Made by a program: the position numbers and the translations under genes. This document shows, piece by piece, positions 1 to 6,497 of a stretch of 10,139 nucleotides of DNA. The stretch is from JAAYYM01 sp964483155 (GTDB lineage Bacteria > Bacillota > Clostridia > Lachnospirales > Lachnospiraceae): contig CAZAAC010000074.1 in assembly GCA_964483155.1 (NCBI GenBank), positions 1-10,139 of the forward strand, written 5' to 3'. Below the pieces are notes generated by a model. It was not told where the DNA came from. It did no database searches and was given only the letters and a program-made list of their open reading frames with translations. Each line of letters opens with the position of its first letter. Position 1 is the first letter of the stretch.

Positions 1-54
1 CTGCGACCTCCTGGTCCCAAACCAGGCGCTCTAGCCAAGCTGAGCCACACCCCG
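1..54 (-). tRNA. tRNA-Pro(UGG), 3' part cut off by the window edge
   Basis: On the minus strand the sequence begins CGGGGTGTGGC (acceptor stem), followed by a D arm with TAGAGC and an anticodon arm CCTGG-TTTGGGA-CCAGG. The seven-base loop places TGG as anticodon, so it reads proline codons. The variable loop (AGGTCGCAG) follows and the T arm and 3' acceptor strand lie outside the window. A consensus promoter lies about 24 bases upstream of the mature 5' end. Confidence 0.95.
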
Positions 55-84
55 TCGTGTTTCTTTTACCGCGACGCAAGTCAT

Positions 85-113
85 ATTATATAATAGCAAA
101 CTTTGAATGTCAA
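85..113 (-). promoter_or_regulatory. Consensus SigA promoter of the tRNA-Pro gene
   Basis: Minus strand reads TTGACA (113-108), a 17-base spacer, then TATAAT (90-85): a perfect match to the housekeeping consensus. Transcription should start near 78, giving a short leader before the tRNA 5' end at 54. Such strong promoters are usual for stable RNA genes. Confidence 0.9.
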
Positions 114-122
114 CTGTTTTTC

Positions 123-160
123 AGTAATCATTTTTATAGTAATCATTATGAGCTAATCAT
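123..160. repeat. Three spaced copies of TAATCAT
   Basis: AGTAATCATT occurs at 123-132 and again at 138-147, and the core TAATCAT recurs at 154-160, overlapping the stop codon of the pyrophosphatase/phosphoesterase fusion gene. The copies are 15 and 14 bases apart. No function is known to me. They lie between the end of the three-gene operon and the tRNA promoter, where no hairpin-type terminator is visible. Confidence 0.5.
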
Positions 161-1254
161 GAGTACTTAAGTGTAAAATGAGTTTCCCCTCTTCTATCAA
201 TCTCCATCATAATGTAAGAAGGTTTTTTCCCCTCTTGGCGTGGATATGTTATGCTCCCTGGATTTAAAATCGTCATCTCATTATCATACTTAATACTCGG
301 AACATGCGTATGTCCACTTATGACAATATCGGCGCCCACCTTACATCCTGCTTCTTTCAGCTTTTCATTACTGTAATATACACCATGACGGTGCCCATGT
401 GTTAGATAAACCCTATGCTTCCCTATATCAAATACACGCTCTTTTTCATACCGATAAAACAAATCATTATTACCACCAACCACTTCAACGGGACATTCTG
501 CCATTGCGCTAAGGGCAAAAGCATCGCTCTCCATATCTCCACAATGGATTAAAAGATCCAATGGTTTTTCTTTCTCTATCACTCGATATAGATTTTTATT
601 TTGACGATGTGAATCACTGACAATCAAAATTTTAAATTGATTCAATTTCCCTGTGCTAATTAATTCTGCCTTCATTTTACTAAGTGCTTTTCCCCTATGA
701 CTTATTTTGTTTTTTAGTGCGGAAGATAGCTCTGCCGTAGTACATTCGAATTCCGGTAAATAAAAAATAGGATCATATCCAAACCCATTTTCTCCCTTTT
801 CTGCGTATCCTATTTTTCCTTCCACTGTTTCCTCTGTCGTAAGAATCGTCCCATCAGGAAATGCCGCAGCTATAGCACAAACAAATCTAGCTGTTCTCTT
901 TTCATCTGGCACACCCTGCATTCTTTCCATAATAATCTTATTTTTTTCACTATATGGAGTATCTTCGCCTAAATATCTTGCAGAATAAATCCCTGGCTCT
1001 CTATTTAAATAATCGATTTCAAGTCCTGAATCATCTGCTAGTGTTAGCATACCTGTTTCTGCCATAATAGTCTTAGCTTTAATCATTGCATTTTCTACAA
1101 AAGTGCTTCCGCTCTCTACAATTTCTTTGTTTATCTCAGCTTCTTTCAAGGATATTATCTCCACATCCATATCCGATAAGACCATTCTGATTTCTTTCAT
1201 CTTACCTTCGTTTCCAGTCGCAAAGATAATTTTCTTCTTAATTATGTGACTCAT
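157..1254 (-). CDS. Fusion of RdgB/HAM1 XTP/dITP pyrophosphatase and YfcE/MJ0936-type metallophosphoesterase
   Basis: A 365-residue protein with two complete enzyme domains in one frame. Residues 7 to about 200 are RdgB/HAM1, which hydrolyses non-canonical purine triphosphates (XTP, dITP, ITP) to monophosphates and keeps them out of DNA: substrate loop TGNEGK (13-18), LADDSGLEID (72-81) with the catalytic acidic pair, FGYDPIF (158-164) and SHRGKA (185-190). Residues 207-365 are a calcineurin-like phosphoesterase: DSH (213-215), HCGD (237-240), GNND (261-264), HGHRHG (286-291), GHTHVP (314-319) and NPGSI (331-335), all metal or phosphate ligands of that fold. In most bacteria these are two genes, often adjacent. 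The start at 1254 has AAGGCGG six bases upstream. It is last in the operon, 24 bases behind the amidase gene. The physiological substrate of the second domain is unknown. Confidence 0.93.
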   Translation of the reverse strand: MSHIIKKKIIFATGNEGKMKEIRMVLSDMDVEIISLKEAEINKEIVESGSTFVENAMIKAKTIMAETGMLTLADDSGLEIDYLNREPGIYSARYLGEDTPYSEKNKIIMERMQGVPDEKRTARFVCAIAAAFPDGTILTTEETVEGKIGYAEKGENGFGYDPIFYLPEFECTTAELSSALKNKISHRGKALSKMKAELISTGKLNQFKILIVSDSHRQNKNLYRVIEKEKPLDLLIHCGDMESDAFALSAMAECPVEVVGGNNDLFYRYEKERVFDIGKHRVYLTHGHRHGVYYSNEKLKEAGCKVGADIVISGHTHVPSIKYDNEMTILNPGSITYPRQEGKKPSYIMMEIDRRGETHFTLKYS

Positions 1255-1278
1255 TTTATTCCGCCTTATTTTTAATCT

Positions 1279-2301
1279 CTAATTCGTTTTTTTATAGAAT
1301 TCCATAATAGCATTGTATAAGCCTTTGGCCACATTTTCCTTATATCCCTCTGAAGATATAAGCAACACCTCCTGCTTATTTGTAACATATCCAACCTCTA
1401 CCATAGCAGCTGCAGTTTCTATTTTGTCAAGCAATTCATTTTGTCCCGTCTCCTCAAAAATTCCCCTGTCACTAGCACCAGTCTCTTTTAGCAAGGCTCT
1501 CTGCAATACTTGCGCCAACAGCTTGTTTGTCACATTAGATTGATTTTCTTTATTGCAATAAGTTGTAACCAATCCCGTCATCGTTCTTGTGTTCTGATCT
1601 GCATTTGCATGAATGGAGATATACAGATCCACGCCCTCTGCATTCGCAAGCTCTATTCTTTTCTCAATTGTAGGATTAACGTCTGTTAATCGAGTGTAAT
1701 ATATCTGTATGTCATTCACATCAGTAAATAGCTGTTTTATCTTTCTTGCGATGCTAAGTGCAATATCCTTTTCCTCTATCCCATAAGCACTATTACCAGT
1801 TTCTGTGCCTCCATGCCCCGCATCTATCACTATGATATTGTCGTATAGCGCATGGGCTGGTGTGATTACCAACTGCACTTCACCCTCCATAACGACCGAT
1901 TCACATTCACAAAGCTCATCAAGCACTACATAAATTCGTGTGCCCTCACTTATTTCTTCATAATATAACGCCTTAATATGTTCATCATCGCCATGAGGCA
2001 GGTTATCTTCAAAATAATTGCTTGCTACATGATTAACTGTAATTTCTACCGTTCTGTCAATATAAACATTTTCAACTAAAACATCTGTGTCCAGAATTCC
2101 CTGAGGTAGTGGAATTATCAGTTGCCCTTCTTTGAAAGAAATGTCTACAACATCTTTTTCGGTATATGCCTGCTCCTGCAAAAAAACTCTTAGTTGACCG
2201 ATATGGTCATTGCAATAAATAAATACTACGACCACTATGGTAGCTATAATACTATAGATACTTCCAAGTATTACTATCTTCTTCAATAATTGTTCTTCCA
2301 C
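1279..2301 (-). CDS. Membrane-anchored N-acetylmuramoyl-L-alanine amidase (Amidase_3, CwlD/LytC type)
   Basis: A 340-residue zinc amidase that cuts the bond between N-acetylmuramic acid and the stem peptide of peptidoglycan. One hydrophobic segment at residues 9-29 acts as an uncleaved signal anchor, putting the rest outside the cell. Residues 50-150 are a linker/beta region without a recognised family. The catalytic Amidase_3 domain spans about 155-338: DAGHGG (160-165, zinc His163), EEKD (176-179, zinc Glu), SIHANA (229-234, zinc His231) and VEVGYVTN (301-308, catalytic Glu302). The start is GTG at 2301 with GAGGT eight bases upstream. It lies 20 bases after the methyltransferase gene and is probably cotranscribed with it. 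CwlD, which makes muramic lactam in spore cortex, is one possibility, but the extra N-terminal region leaves the exact role open. Confidence 0.92.
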   Translation of the reverse strand: MEEQLLKKIVILGSIYSIIATIVVVVFIYCNDHIGQLRVFLQEQAYTEKDVVDISFKEGQLIIPLPQGILDTDVLVENVYIDRTVEITVNHVASNYFEDNLPHGDDEHIKALYYEEISEGTRIYVVLDELCECESVVMEGEVQLVITPAHALYDNIIVIDAGHGGTETGNSAYGIEEKDIALSIARKIKQLFTDVNDIQIYYTRLTDVNPTIEKRIELANAEGVDLYISIHANADQNTRTMTGLVTTYCNKENQSNVTNKLLAQVLQRALLKETGASDRGIFEETGQNELLDKIETAAAMVEVGYVTNKQEVLLISSEGYKENVAKGLYNAIMEFYKKTN

Positions 2302-2321
2302 AAAATTACCTCACTAATTTA

Positions 2322-3467
2322 TCACTTGCTTTTCGGCGGTCTCGCTCCCATAAATTGGTAGTAATAAGTTTTAATCATACCATTATATATTTTTCTATTC
2401 TTATCTGCCTTTTTACCCATATATTTTTCAACATCCTCGTATCCTGTAATCACATAAGCAGACCAAGAGTCTAGATTATTAAAAGCCTTTCCTAATTCGC
2501 CATATAATGCAGGAAGCAATTCTTTTTCACCCACGCGCTCTCCATAAGGGGGATTTGTAATGATAAACCCGTATTTTTTGGGATGGGATAAATTAGCGAC
2601 TGCACGCTGCTGAAAATGAATTAATTTTCCTACACCTGCTACTTCAGCATTTTCCCGTGCCGCCTTAATAATCTCACTATCGATATCGTAACCTTGAATA
2701 TCAACATCTACATTAAGATCCATTAACTCATTTGCTTCATCAATACTCTCATACCAGTTTTTATGTCCAATTAGATTTTTCCAATTTTCTGCCGTAAATG
2801 AACGATTCATTCCAGGTGCAATATTAGCCGCCATCATAGCTGCCTCTATCGGAATGGTGCCACTGCCACAAAAAGGATCCACAAGAATCCTTTCCTTGTT
2901 CCAAGGAGTTAGCATAATCATCCCTGCTGCCAAATTTTCAGCTACGGGAGCTTTACTGACTAGCTTTCTGTATCCGCGTTTGTGCAAAGACTCTCCTGTT
3001 GTATCTAAACCAATTGTTACAACATCTTTCATTAAAAAAACGCGAAGTGGATAACTTTCACCATCCTCCTCAAACCATGAAACATGATAAACCTGCTTTA
3101 AGCGCTCTACCATGGCTTTCTTCATAATTGACTGAATATCGCTTGGACTAAATAGCTTACTCTTTACACTCGCAGCCTTTGCTACCCAGAATTTTCCTTC
3201 TTTTGGTATATATTCTTCCCATAAAACTGCCTTTGTCTTCTCAAATAATTCATCATAAGTCATCGCTTGAAAACTCGCGACCTTAATTAAAATTCTCTCT
3301 GGTGTACGCAAAAAAACATTAGCTCTTGCCACAGCCTCCTCGTCCCCTAGGAAAGTAACCCTTCCGTCCTCCACGAGAGAAATTTCATATCCGAGTTCTA
3401 TAATCTCTTTTTTTAATACGGCCTCCATGCCAAAATGGCAAGGTGCTATCAATTCATATTTTTTCAT
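2322..3467 (-). CDS. THUMP-domain class I SAM-dependent RNA methyltransferase (YpsC/RlmL N-terminal family)
   Basis: A 381-residue protein from the ATG at 3467. Family members start with a YELIAPC-like strand, seen here at residues 4-10, so the in-frame extension to 3542 is probably not translated. A ferredoxin-like region and THUMP RNA-binding domain cover about 1-155, RGYR is at 164-167, the SAM-binding motif VDPFCGSGT at 196-204, and the catalytic NPPYGER at 305-311, a motif of guanine-N2 (m2G) methyltransferases. E. coli RlmL, whose N-terminal half is homologous, makes m2G2445 in 23S rRNA; a similar target is inferred. There is no ribosome-binding site ahead of 3467, while a strong promoter ends six bases before it, suggesting a leaderless mRNA. 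It is first in the operon with the amidase and the pyrophosphatase/phosphoesterase fusion. Confidence 0.92.
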   Translation of the reverse strand: MKKYELIAPCHFGMEAVLKKEIIELGYEISLVEDGRVTFLGDEEAVARANVFLRTPERILIKVASFQAMTYDELFEKTKAVLWEEYIPKEGKFWVAKAASVKSKLFSPSDIQSIMKKAMVERLKQVYHVSWFEEDGESYPLRVFLMKDVVTIGLDTTGESLHKRGYRKLVSKAPVAENLAAGMIMLTPWNKERILVDPFCGSGTIPIEAAMMAANIAPGMNRSFTAENWKNLIGHKNWYESIDEANELMDLNVDVDIQGYDIDSEIIKAARENAEVAGVGKLIHFQQRAVANLSHPKKYGFIITNPPYGERVGEKELLPALYGELGKAFNNLDSWSAYVITGYEDVEKYMGKKADKNRKIYNGMIKTYYYQFMGARPPKSK

Positions 3468-3473
3468 ATATCT

Positions 3474-3502
3474 AATATATGATAGTCCCATTTGACTGTC
3501 AA
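3474..3502 (-). promoter_or_regulatory. Strong promoter candidate placed for a leaderless methyltransferase transcript
   Basis: Minus strand carries TTGACA (3502-3497), a 17-base spacer and TATATT (3479-3474), one mismatch from consensus. The expected start, about seven bases downstream, is 3467-3468, the A of the methyltransferase ATG or one base before it. A further TTGACA at 3595-3590 has only weak -10 partners. Confidence 0.65.
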
Positions 3503-3604
3503 TAAAATAATTATATGAAGTATTCACAAGATATGCTTCCATTTTGAATTTTTTTACAACATCTTGTTATTAGGTCAATAGTACTAAAAAATGTCAAAAA
3601 AATA

Positions 3605-3633
3605 TTGCGTTTTCAGTTAATCTGTATTATAAT
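3605..3633 (+). promoter_or_regulatory. Plus-strand promoter candidate in the intergenic gap
   Basis: TTGCGT (3605-3610), a 17-base spacer and a perfect TATAAT (3628-3633). Transcription would begin near 3640 and run through two hairpins towards the small membrane protein gene at 3817. The -35 matches only in its first three bases. The stretch is AT-rich, so chance cannot be excluded. Confidence 0.45.
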
Positions 3634-3639
3634 TACATT

Positions 3640-3750
3640 GTAGGAAGAATTTACCCTTCAAAGAATTCTTCTTTACGACCCCTTATTAATTATTTATACT
3701 CCCCTCATCGAAGCCCTGTGGTTCCCCCACAGGGCTTCAAACATATTTTA
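3640..3750 (+). ncRNA. Candidate small RNA or structured leader with two hairpins
   Basis: This stretch lies in the 349-base gap 3468-3816, which holds no convincing gene. Downstream of the promoter at 3605-3633 there is an 8-bp stem GAAGAATT/AATTCTTC (3644-3651 with 3664-3671), then a perfect 12-bp stem GAAGCCCTGTGG/CCACAGGGCTTC (3710-3721 with 3727-3738) with a five-base TTCCC loop. No U-run follows the second stem (AAACATATTTTA), so it is not a classic intrinsic terminator. I do not recognise a known riboswitch, T-box or 6S RNA motif. The existence of a transcript is inferred. Confidence 0.3.
3710..3738. other. Perfect 12-bp inverted repeat with 5-base loop
   Basis: GAAGCCCTGTGG at 3710-3721 pairs fully with CCACAGGGCTTC at 3727-3738. 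It is GC-rich in an AT-rich gap and would form a very stable hairpin on either strand. It lacks a T-run on both sides. It could be a transcript end, a processing site or a structured part of a leader. Confidence 0.7.
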
Positions 3751-3777
3751 AAAATGATAGTTTTTTCTCTTAAATTG

Positions 3778-3786
3778 TGTTATAAT
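3778..3786 (+). promoter_or_regulatory. Extended -10 promoter of the small membrane protein gene
   Basis: TGT directly before TATAAT (3781-3786) makes an extended -10 element, which can work without a good -35; none is seen at the right distance. Transcription should start near 3793, 24 bases before the ATG at 3817. Confidence 0.65.
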
Positions 3787-3816
3787 TTTACATATGATGT
3801 GAAAGGGGTTGAAATT

Positions 3817-4059
3817 ATGAAAGAACTATTTCAATATGCTAATGATTATCTTAAAACAATAGATTCAAAAGATATGATTCTAATTAAGCTTTGTTTGATT
3901 TCCCTTGGTATCATAATCGGAATCAACATTCCCAAAAAACATCGCAAGTATGTACTTGTGATTGTTGTTTTCATATTTATCATAACATATATTCCTATTT
4001 TGACTAATTTAATCAGCAGTATACTAGGGCACAAAGATAATAGTTATATTACATTATAG
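3817..4059 (+). CDS. Small two-helix membrane protein, family often named 'permease of phosphate ABC transporter'
   Basis: An 80-residue protein starting at ATG 3817, with AAAGGGG eight bases upstream. The frame is open further upstream to 3718, but that would begin inside the hairpin and lack a ribosome site. Residues 1-19 are polar, a first hydrophobic helix covers about 20-38, a basic turn PKKHRK lies at 39-44, and a second helix spans about 45-69, followed by a short polar tail. From memory, similar small proteins in Lachnospiraceae carry the name 'permease of phosphate ABC transporter', but two helices and no transporter motif do not support that function. It is monocistronic: own promoter in front, intrinsic terminator 12 bases behind. 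Function is unknown. Confidence 0.8.
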   Translation: MKELFQYANDYLKTIDSKDMILIKLCLISLGIIIGINIPKKHRKYVLVIVVFIFIITYIPILTNLISSILGHKDNSYITL

Positions 4060-4071
4060 ACATTTTATAAA

Positions 4072-4107
4072 AGCGTCGCAGATCTTCAAAGATTCTGCGA
4101 CGTTTTT
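4072..4107 (+). terminator. Intrinsic terminator after the small membrane protein gene
   Basis: CGTCGCAGA (4074-4082) pairs with TCTGCGACG (4094-4102), the stem extending inward with a few more pairs, and TTTTT follows at 4103-4107. It starts shortly after the stop at 4059 and separates this gene from the helix-turn-helix gene. Confidence 0.9.
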
Positions 4108-4123
4108 GTCATGGTTGTGACAA
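4106..4123. promoter_or_regulatory. Inverted repeat TTGTCA-N6-TGACAA, candidate operator upstream of the helix-turn-helix gene
   Basis: TTGTCA (4106-4111) and TGACAA (4118-4123) are perfect inverted halves separated by six bases. The centre is about 51 bases upstream of the predicted transcription start near 4166. The core TGTCATG-N4-TGACA is shared with the dyad at 8863-8878. The spacing resembles sites of CRP/FNR-family regulators, but the binding protein is unknown. The first two T overlap the preceding terminator's U-run. Confidence 0.5.
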
Positions 4124-4130
4124 AAAACAT

Positions 4131-4159
4131 TTGTTTCCTTACCCTATTTGCGCTATAAT
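4131..4159 (+). promoter_or_regulatory. Promoter of the helix-turn-helix gene
   Basis: TTGTTT (4131-4136), a 17-base spacer and a perfect TATAAT (4154-4159). Transcription would start near 4166, giving a leader of about 38 bases before ATG 4204. Confidence 0.75.
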
Positions 4160-4203
4160 TGTTTGTAAGAAACCACTATAGCAATAGAAGGGACAGATGA
4201 TAT

Positions 4204-5688
4204 ATGTTTTATAAAAAGCTCAATTATCTTATGAATCTGACAAACATCTCTAATGTGGCGCTTGGAAAAGCTTTATCATTAGACCCTTCTTATATTAGCA
4301 GGCTTCGAAGTGGAAATCGTTCGCTTCCACAAAATGCAACTTTCTTAGTGCCTCTATCCCAGTATATAGCCCGAAAAATAGTTTCTGATGAACAGAGGCT
4401 ACTTCTTAGTGAAGCTATGACTTCCATTCAGCTTCCCGCAACTGATTCTTATACTCTTTCTAAGCAACTGCTAGAATGGTTTTTACACAATTCAGATATA
4501 TCTGAAAAATGTGTTCACTACTTTCTTGATACGCTTCAAAAACCTGAAAGCAAAAAAATCGAATTACCTGTAGCCACTTTTAATTATACAATATCAAATC
4601 ACACAAATTACTACTATGGTCCTGCAGGTAAACGAGAAGCTGTTATAAGATTTCTTTACGCTATTGCAGAGGAACAGACGCCTCAAACCATTCTTCTCTT
4701 CAGTGATGAAAATATGATTTGGCTGACAGAAAGTATTGAGTATACTAAATTATGGTCAGCTCTTCTGATGCACTTACTCGCACAAGGAAATCGAATTAAA
4801 ATCATACATACCATAAGTCGAAACATCGACGACATTTTTTTAGCCATCACAAAATGGCTTCCTATTTATATGTCTGGAATGGTTGAATCCTTCTATCTCC
4901 CCAAAATGCGTGATGGCATTTTTAAAAAAACACTTTTTATTGCATCAAAAACTGCTGCCGTTATTTCAGATTCCATCCAGGATCAAACGGATGCAATGAT
5001 AAATCAATATATTGTCAACAAACAGGCTTTGGCCTCTTTTACACTAGAATTTAACAATTATCTGGCTCTTTGCCGCCCACTTATGAGAATATTTACTAAT
5101 CATAATATTGCCCAATTTTATACTTCTCTTCAAGAATTTGAAATTGCTCATTCTCCAGGCTTATTTTCTGCCAAGTCGCTTTCTCTGCTCACAATGCCTG
5201 AAGACTTAATTGATCAAATCGGGCTACGGATTGCTTCACCTGATTTTATAAGTCTCTGTCAAACCCGCTTTACTCTTTTTCAAAATTATTTAGCACAAAA
5301 TTCTTTTTATGATAATATTCTCTTGCCTCCACCAGACTCAGTAAAGAATGGTTCCGTCACTGTTTTAACGCCTGAAATATTGAAAATGACACCTATTTAC
5401 TATACCTGCGATGAGTATAAGAAGCATTTGGAATCTATTATTACATTACTAAATACCAATTCAAATTACCATGTTACGATACAAGAAAGCAACGATAACC
5501 CTTGTTGGATTTATGCAAAACAGGATATCGGTGTCTTGTTTGGCAAGTATGAATCCCCTCTTGTTTTTTTATTGACAGAGCTCAATTTATCTTCCGCATT
5601 TTGGGACTTTTTCCATACGAAAGCGCCTTCTCCTAGTAGCAGAAAACACATTATTGCTACTTTAAGAAAATATATACGGAAGTTATGA
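4204..5688 (+). CDS. XRE-like helix-turn-helix protein with a large uncharacterised C-terminal domain
   Basis: A 494-residue protein from ATG 4204, with AGAAGGGA about ten bases upstream. Residues 4-42 look like a lambda-repressor/XRE helix-turn-helix: ALGKALSLD then PSYISRLRSGNR, the usual recognition-helix pattern with conserved S-x-I-S-R-L-x-x-G. Such a domain suggests DNA binding. The remaining 450 residues match no family I can name. The part around 185-255 (GNRIKIIHTISRNIDD, KWLPIYMSGMVESFY, KTLFIASKTAAVIS) reads like an alternating beta/alpha fold and could be a ligand or sensor domain. No signal peptide or membrane helix is evident. I believe related long proteins are numerous in Lachnospiraceae genomes, but their role is unknown. 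Its promoter carries a dyad also found before the malic enzyme. Only 15 bases, without a visible terminator, separate its stop from the convergent Lgt-like gene. Confidence 0.85.
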   Translation: MFYKKLNYLMNLTNISNVALGKALSLDPSYISRLRSGNRSLPQNATFLVPLSQYIARKIVSDEQRLLLSEAMTSIQLPATDSYTLSKQLLEWFLHNSDISEKCVHYFLDTLQKPESKKIELPVATFNYTISNHTNYYYGPAGKREAVIRFLYAIAEEQTPQTILLFSDENMIWLTESIEYTKLWSALLMHLLAQGNRIKIIHTISRNIDDIFLAITKWLPIYMSGMVESFYLPKMRDGIFKKTLFIASKTAAVISDSIQDQTDAMINQYIVNKQALASFTLEFNNYLALCRPLMRIFTNHNIAQFYTSLQEFEIAHSPGLFSAKSLSLLTMPEDLIDQIGLRIASPDFISLCQTRFTLFQNYLAQNSFYDNILLPPPDSVKNGSVTVLTPEILKMTPIYYTCDEYKKHLESIITLLNTNSNYHVTIQESNDNPCWIYAKQDIGVLFGKYESPLVFLLTELNLSSAFWDFFHTKAPSPSSRKHIIATLRKYIRKL

Positions 5689-5703
5689 GTTATTTATTTC
5701 CTC

Positions 5704-6492
5704 TTATTTGCTTTTTCTATAACGAAACACAATCAATAAAATAAAAACAAATAATAAGCCTAAATATAATGCTGGATAAAATATATCTATTACAAAGACA
5801 GAGTAATTGGAGCCAAAGTCTCGAAATCCATGCAACAGGAATCGTGATAATGTAAACCATGCTGCATAGGAAAGACAAGTCACGCCCTTCGGTAATTTGA
5901 ATCTTTTTCCAATTAGAAATATGCCCAATCCTAAAATTGCTGCTACCACTTCAAATAACTGTGACGGATATACTGCGATTTTCTCTGGATATAATTGTCC
6001 GAAAAAAGGAATTGCCTGTATCATTTTTGTTTCAGCTTGTTTCCCCGGAAATGCCACACCCAAAATCGAATTTGTTATATGCCCTCCACAACAGCCATTT
6101 AAGAAACAGCCTATTTTCAGAATGATTATGGCAAGCGCACATGGAATGGTCAAAACATCCGCTAATTTCCAGAAATCCTCACCTCTAATAAAACTCCATA
6201 GTTTTAATGTAATTACAGCACCAATAAAACCACCATATAATGCCAGTCCTTTGTATTCTAACGACCATAAATGTAATGTACGACCATAAATTTCAGGATG
6301 CATACAAAAGTGGAACAAGCGTGCACCTAACAATATAGACATTACGAGTAAAGCTAGTAATACTATGCTATTTTTTGCCTTCACTCTGCGCAGACATAGC
6401 AATGCCGCAAAACACGAAAAAAGCATTGCTATGATTGCACAGGTTCTATAACTTTCAAAAATAAAATTTCCTATTTGAAAACGAGGTAGCAT
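5704..6492 (-). CDS. Lgt-like (prolipoprotein diacylglyceryl transferase family) membrane protein, atypical active site
   Basis: A 262-residue polytopic protein, the usual size for Lgt, which transfers diacylglycerol from phosphatidylglycerol to the lipobox cysteine of prelipoproteins. Family landmarks in order are GARLFH (56-61), LALYGGFIGA (83-92, where classical Lgt has a His-Gly-Gly), KIGCFLNGCCGG (126-137, aligned with the Lgt signature GRxGNFxNxE), YPSQLFE (175-181) and SRFLLHGFRD (216-225). The Arg equivalent to E. coli Arg143 is Lys126, the essential-looking His103 is Tyr, and the signature carries three Cys. Arg224 may match Arg239. This is the 'GCC' subfamily, whose role may differ from standard Lgt. 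The AAGGAG ribosome site overlaps the last codons and stop of the upstream gene, so translation is coupled. Family assignment is firm; diacylglyceryl transfer activity is uncertain. Confidence 0.85.
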   Translation of the reverse strand: MLPRFQIGNFIFESYRTCAIIAMLFSCFAALLCLRRVKAKNSIVLLALLVMSILLGARLFHFCMHPEIYGRTLHLWSLEYKGLALYGGFIGAVITLKLWSFIRGEDFWKLADVLTIPCALAIIILKIGCFLNGCCGGHITNSILGVAFPGKQAETKMIQAIPFFGQLYPEKIAVYPSQLFEVVAAILGLGIFLIGKRFKLPKGVTCLSYAAWFTLSRFLLHGFRDFGSNYSVFVIDIFYPALYLGLLFVFILLIVFRYRKSK

Positions 6493-6497
6493 TTCCC

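Noticed and set aside
3468..3542. 25-residue N-terminal extension of the methyltransferase
   Set aside because: No ribosome site at 3542 or 3491, family members start at the YELIAPC strand, and the extension overlaps a near-consensus promoter.
3710..3738. Intrinsic terminator
   Set aside because: The stem is strong but no T-run follows on either strand, unlike the clear terminator at 4072-4107.
3718..3816. Longer start (GTG 3718) for the small membrane protein
   Set aside because: It begins inside the 12-bp hairpin, lies upstream of the extended -10 promoter and has no ribosome site, whereas ATG 3817 has AAAGGGG at good spacing.
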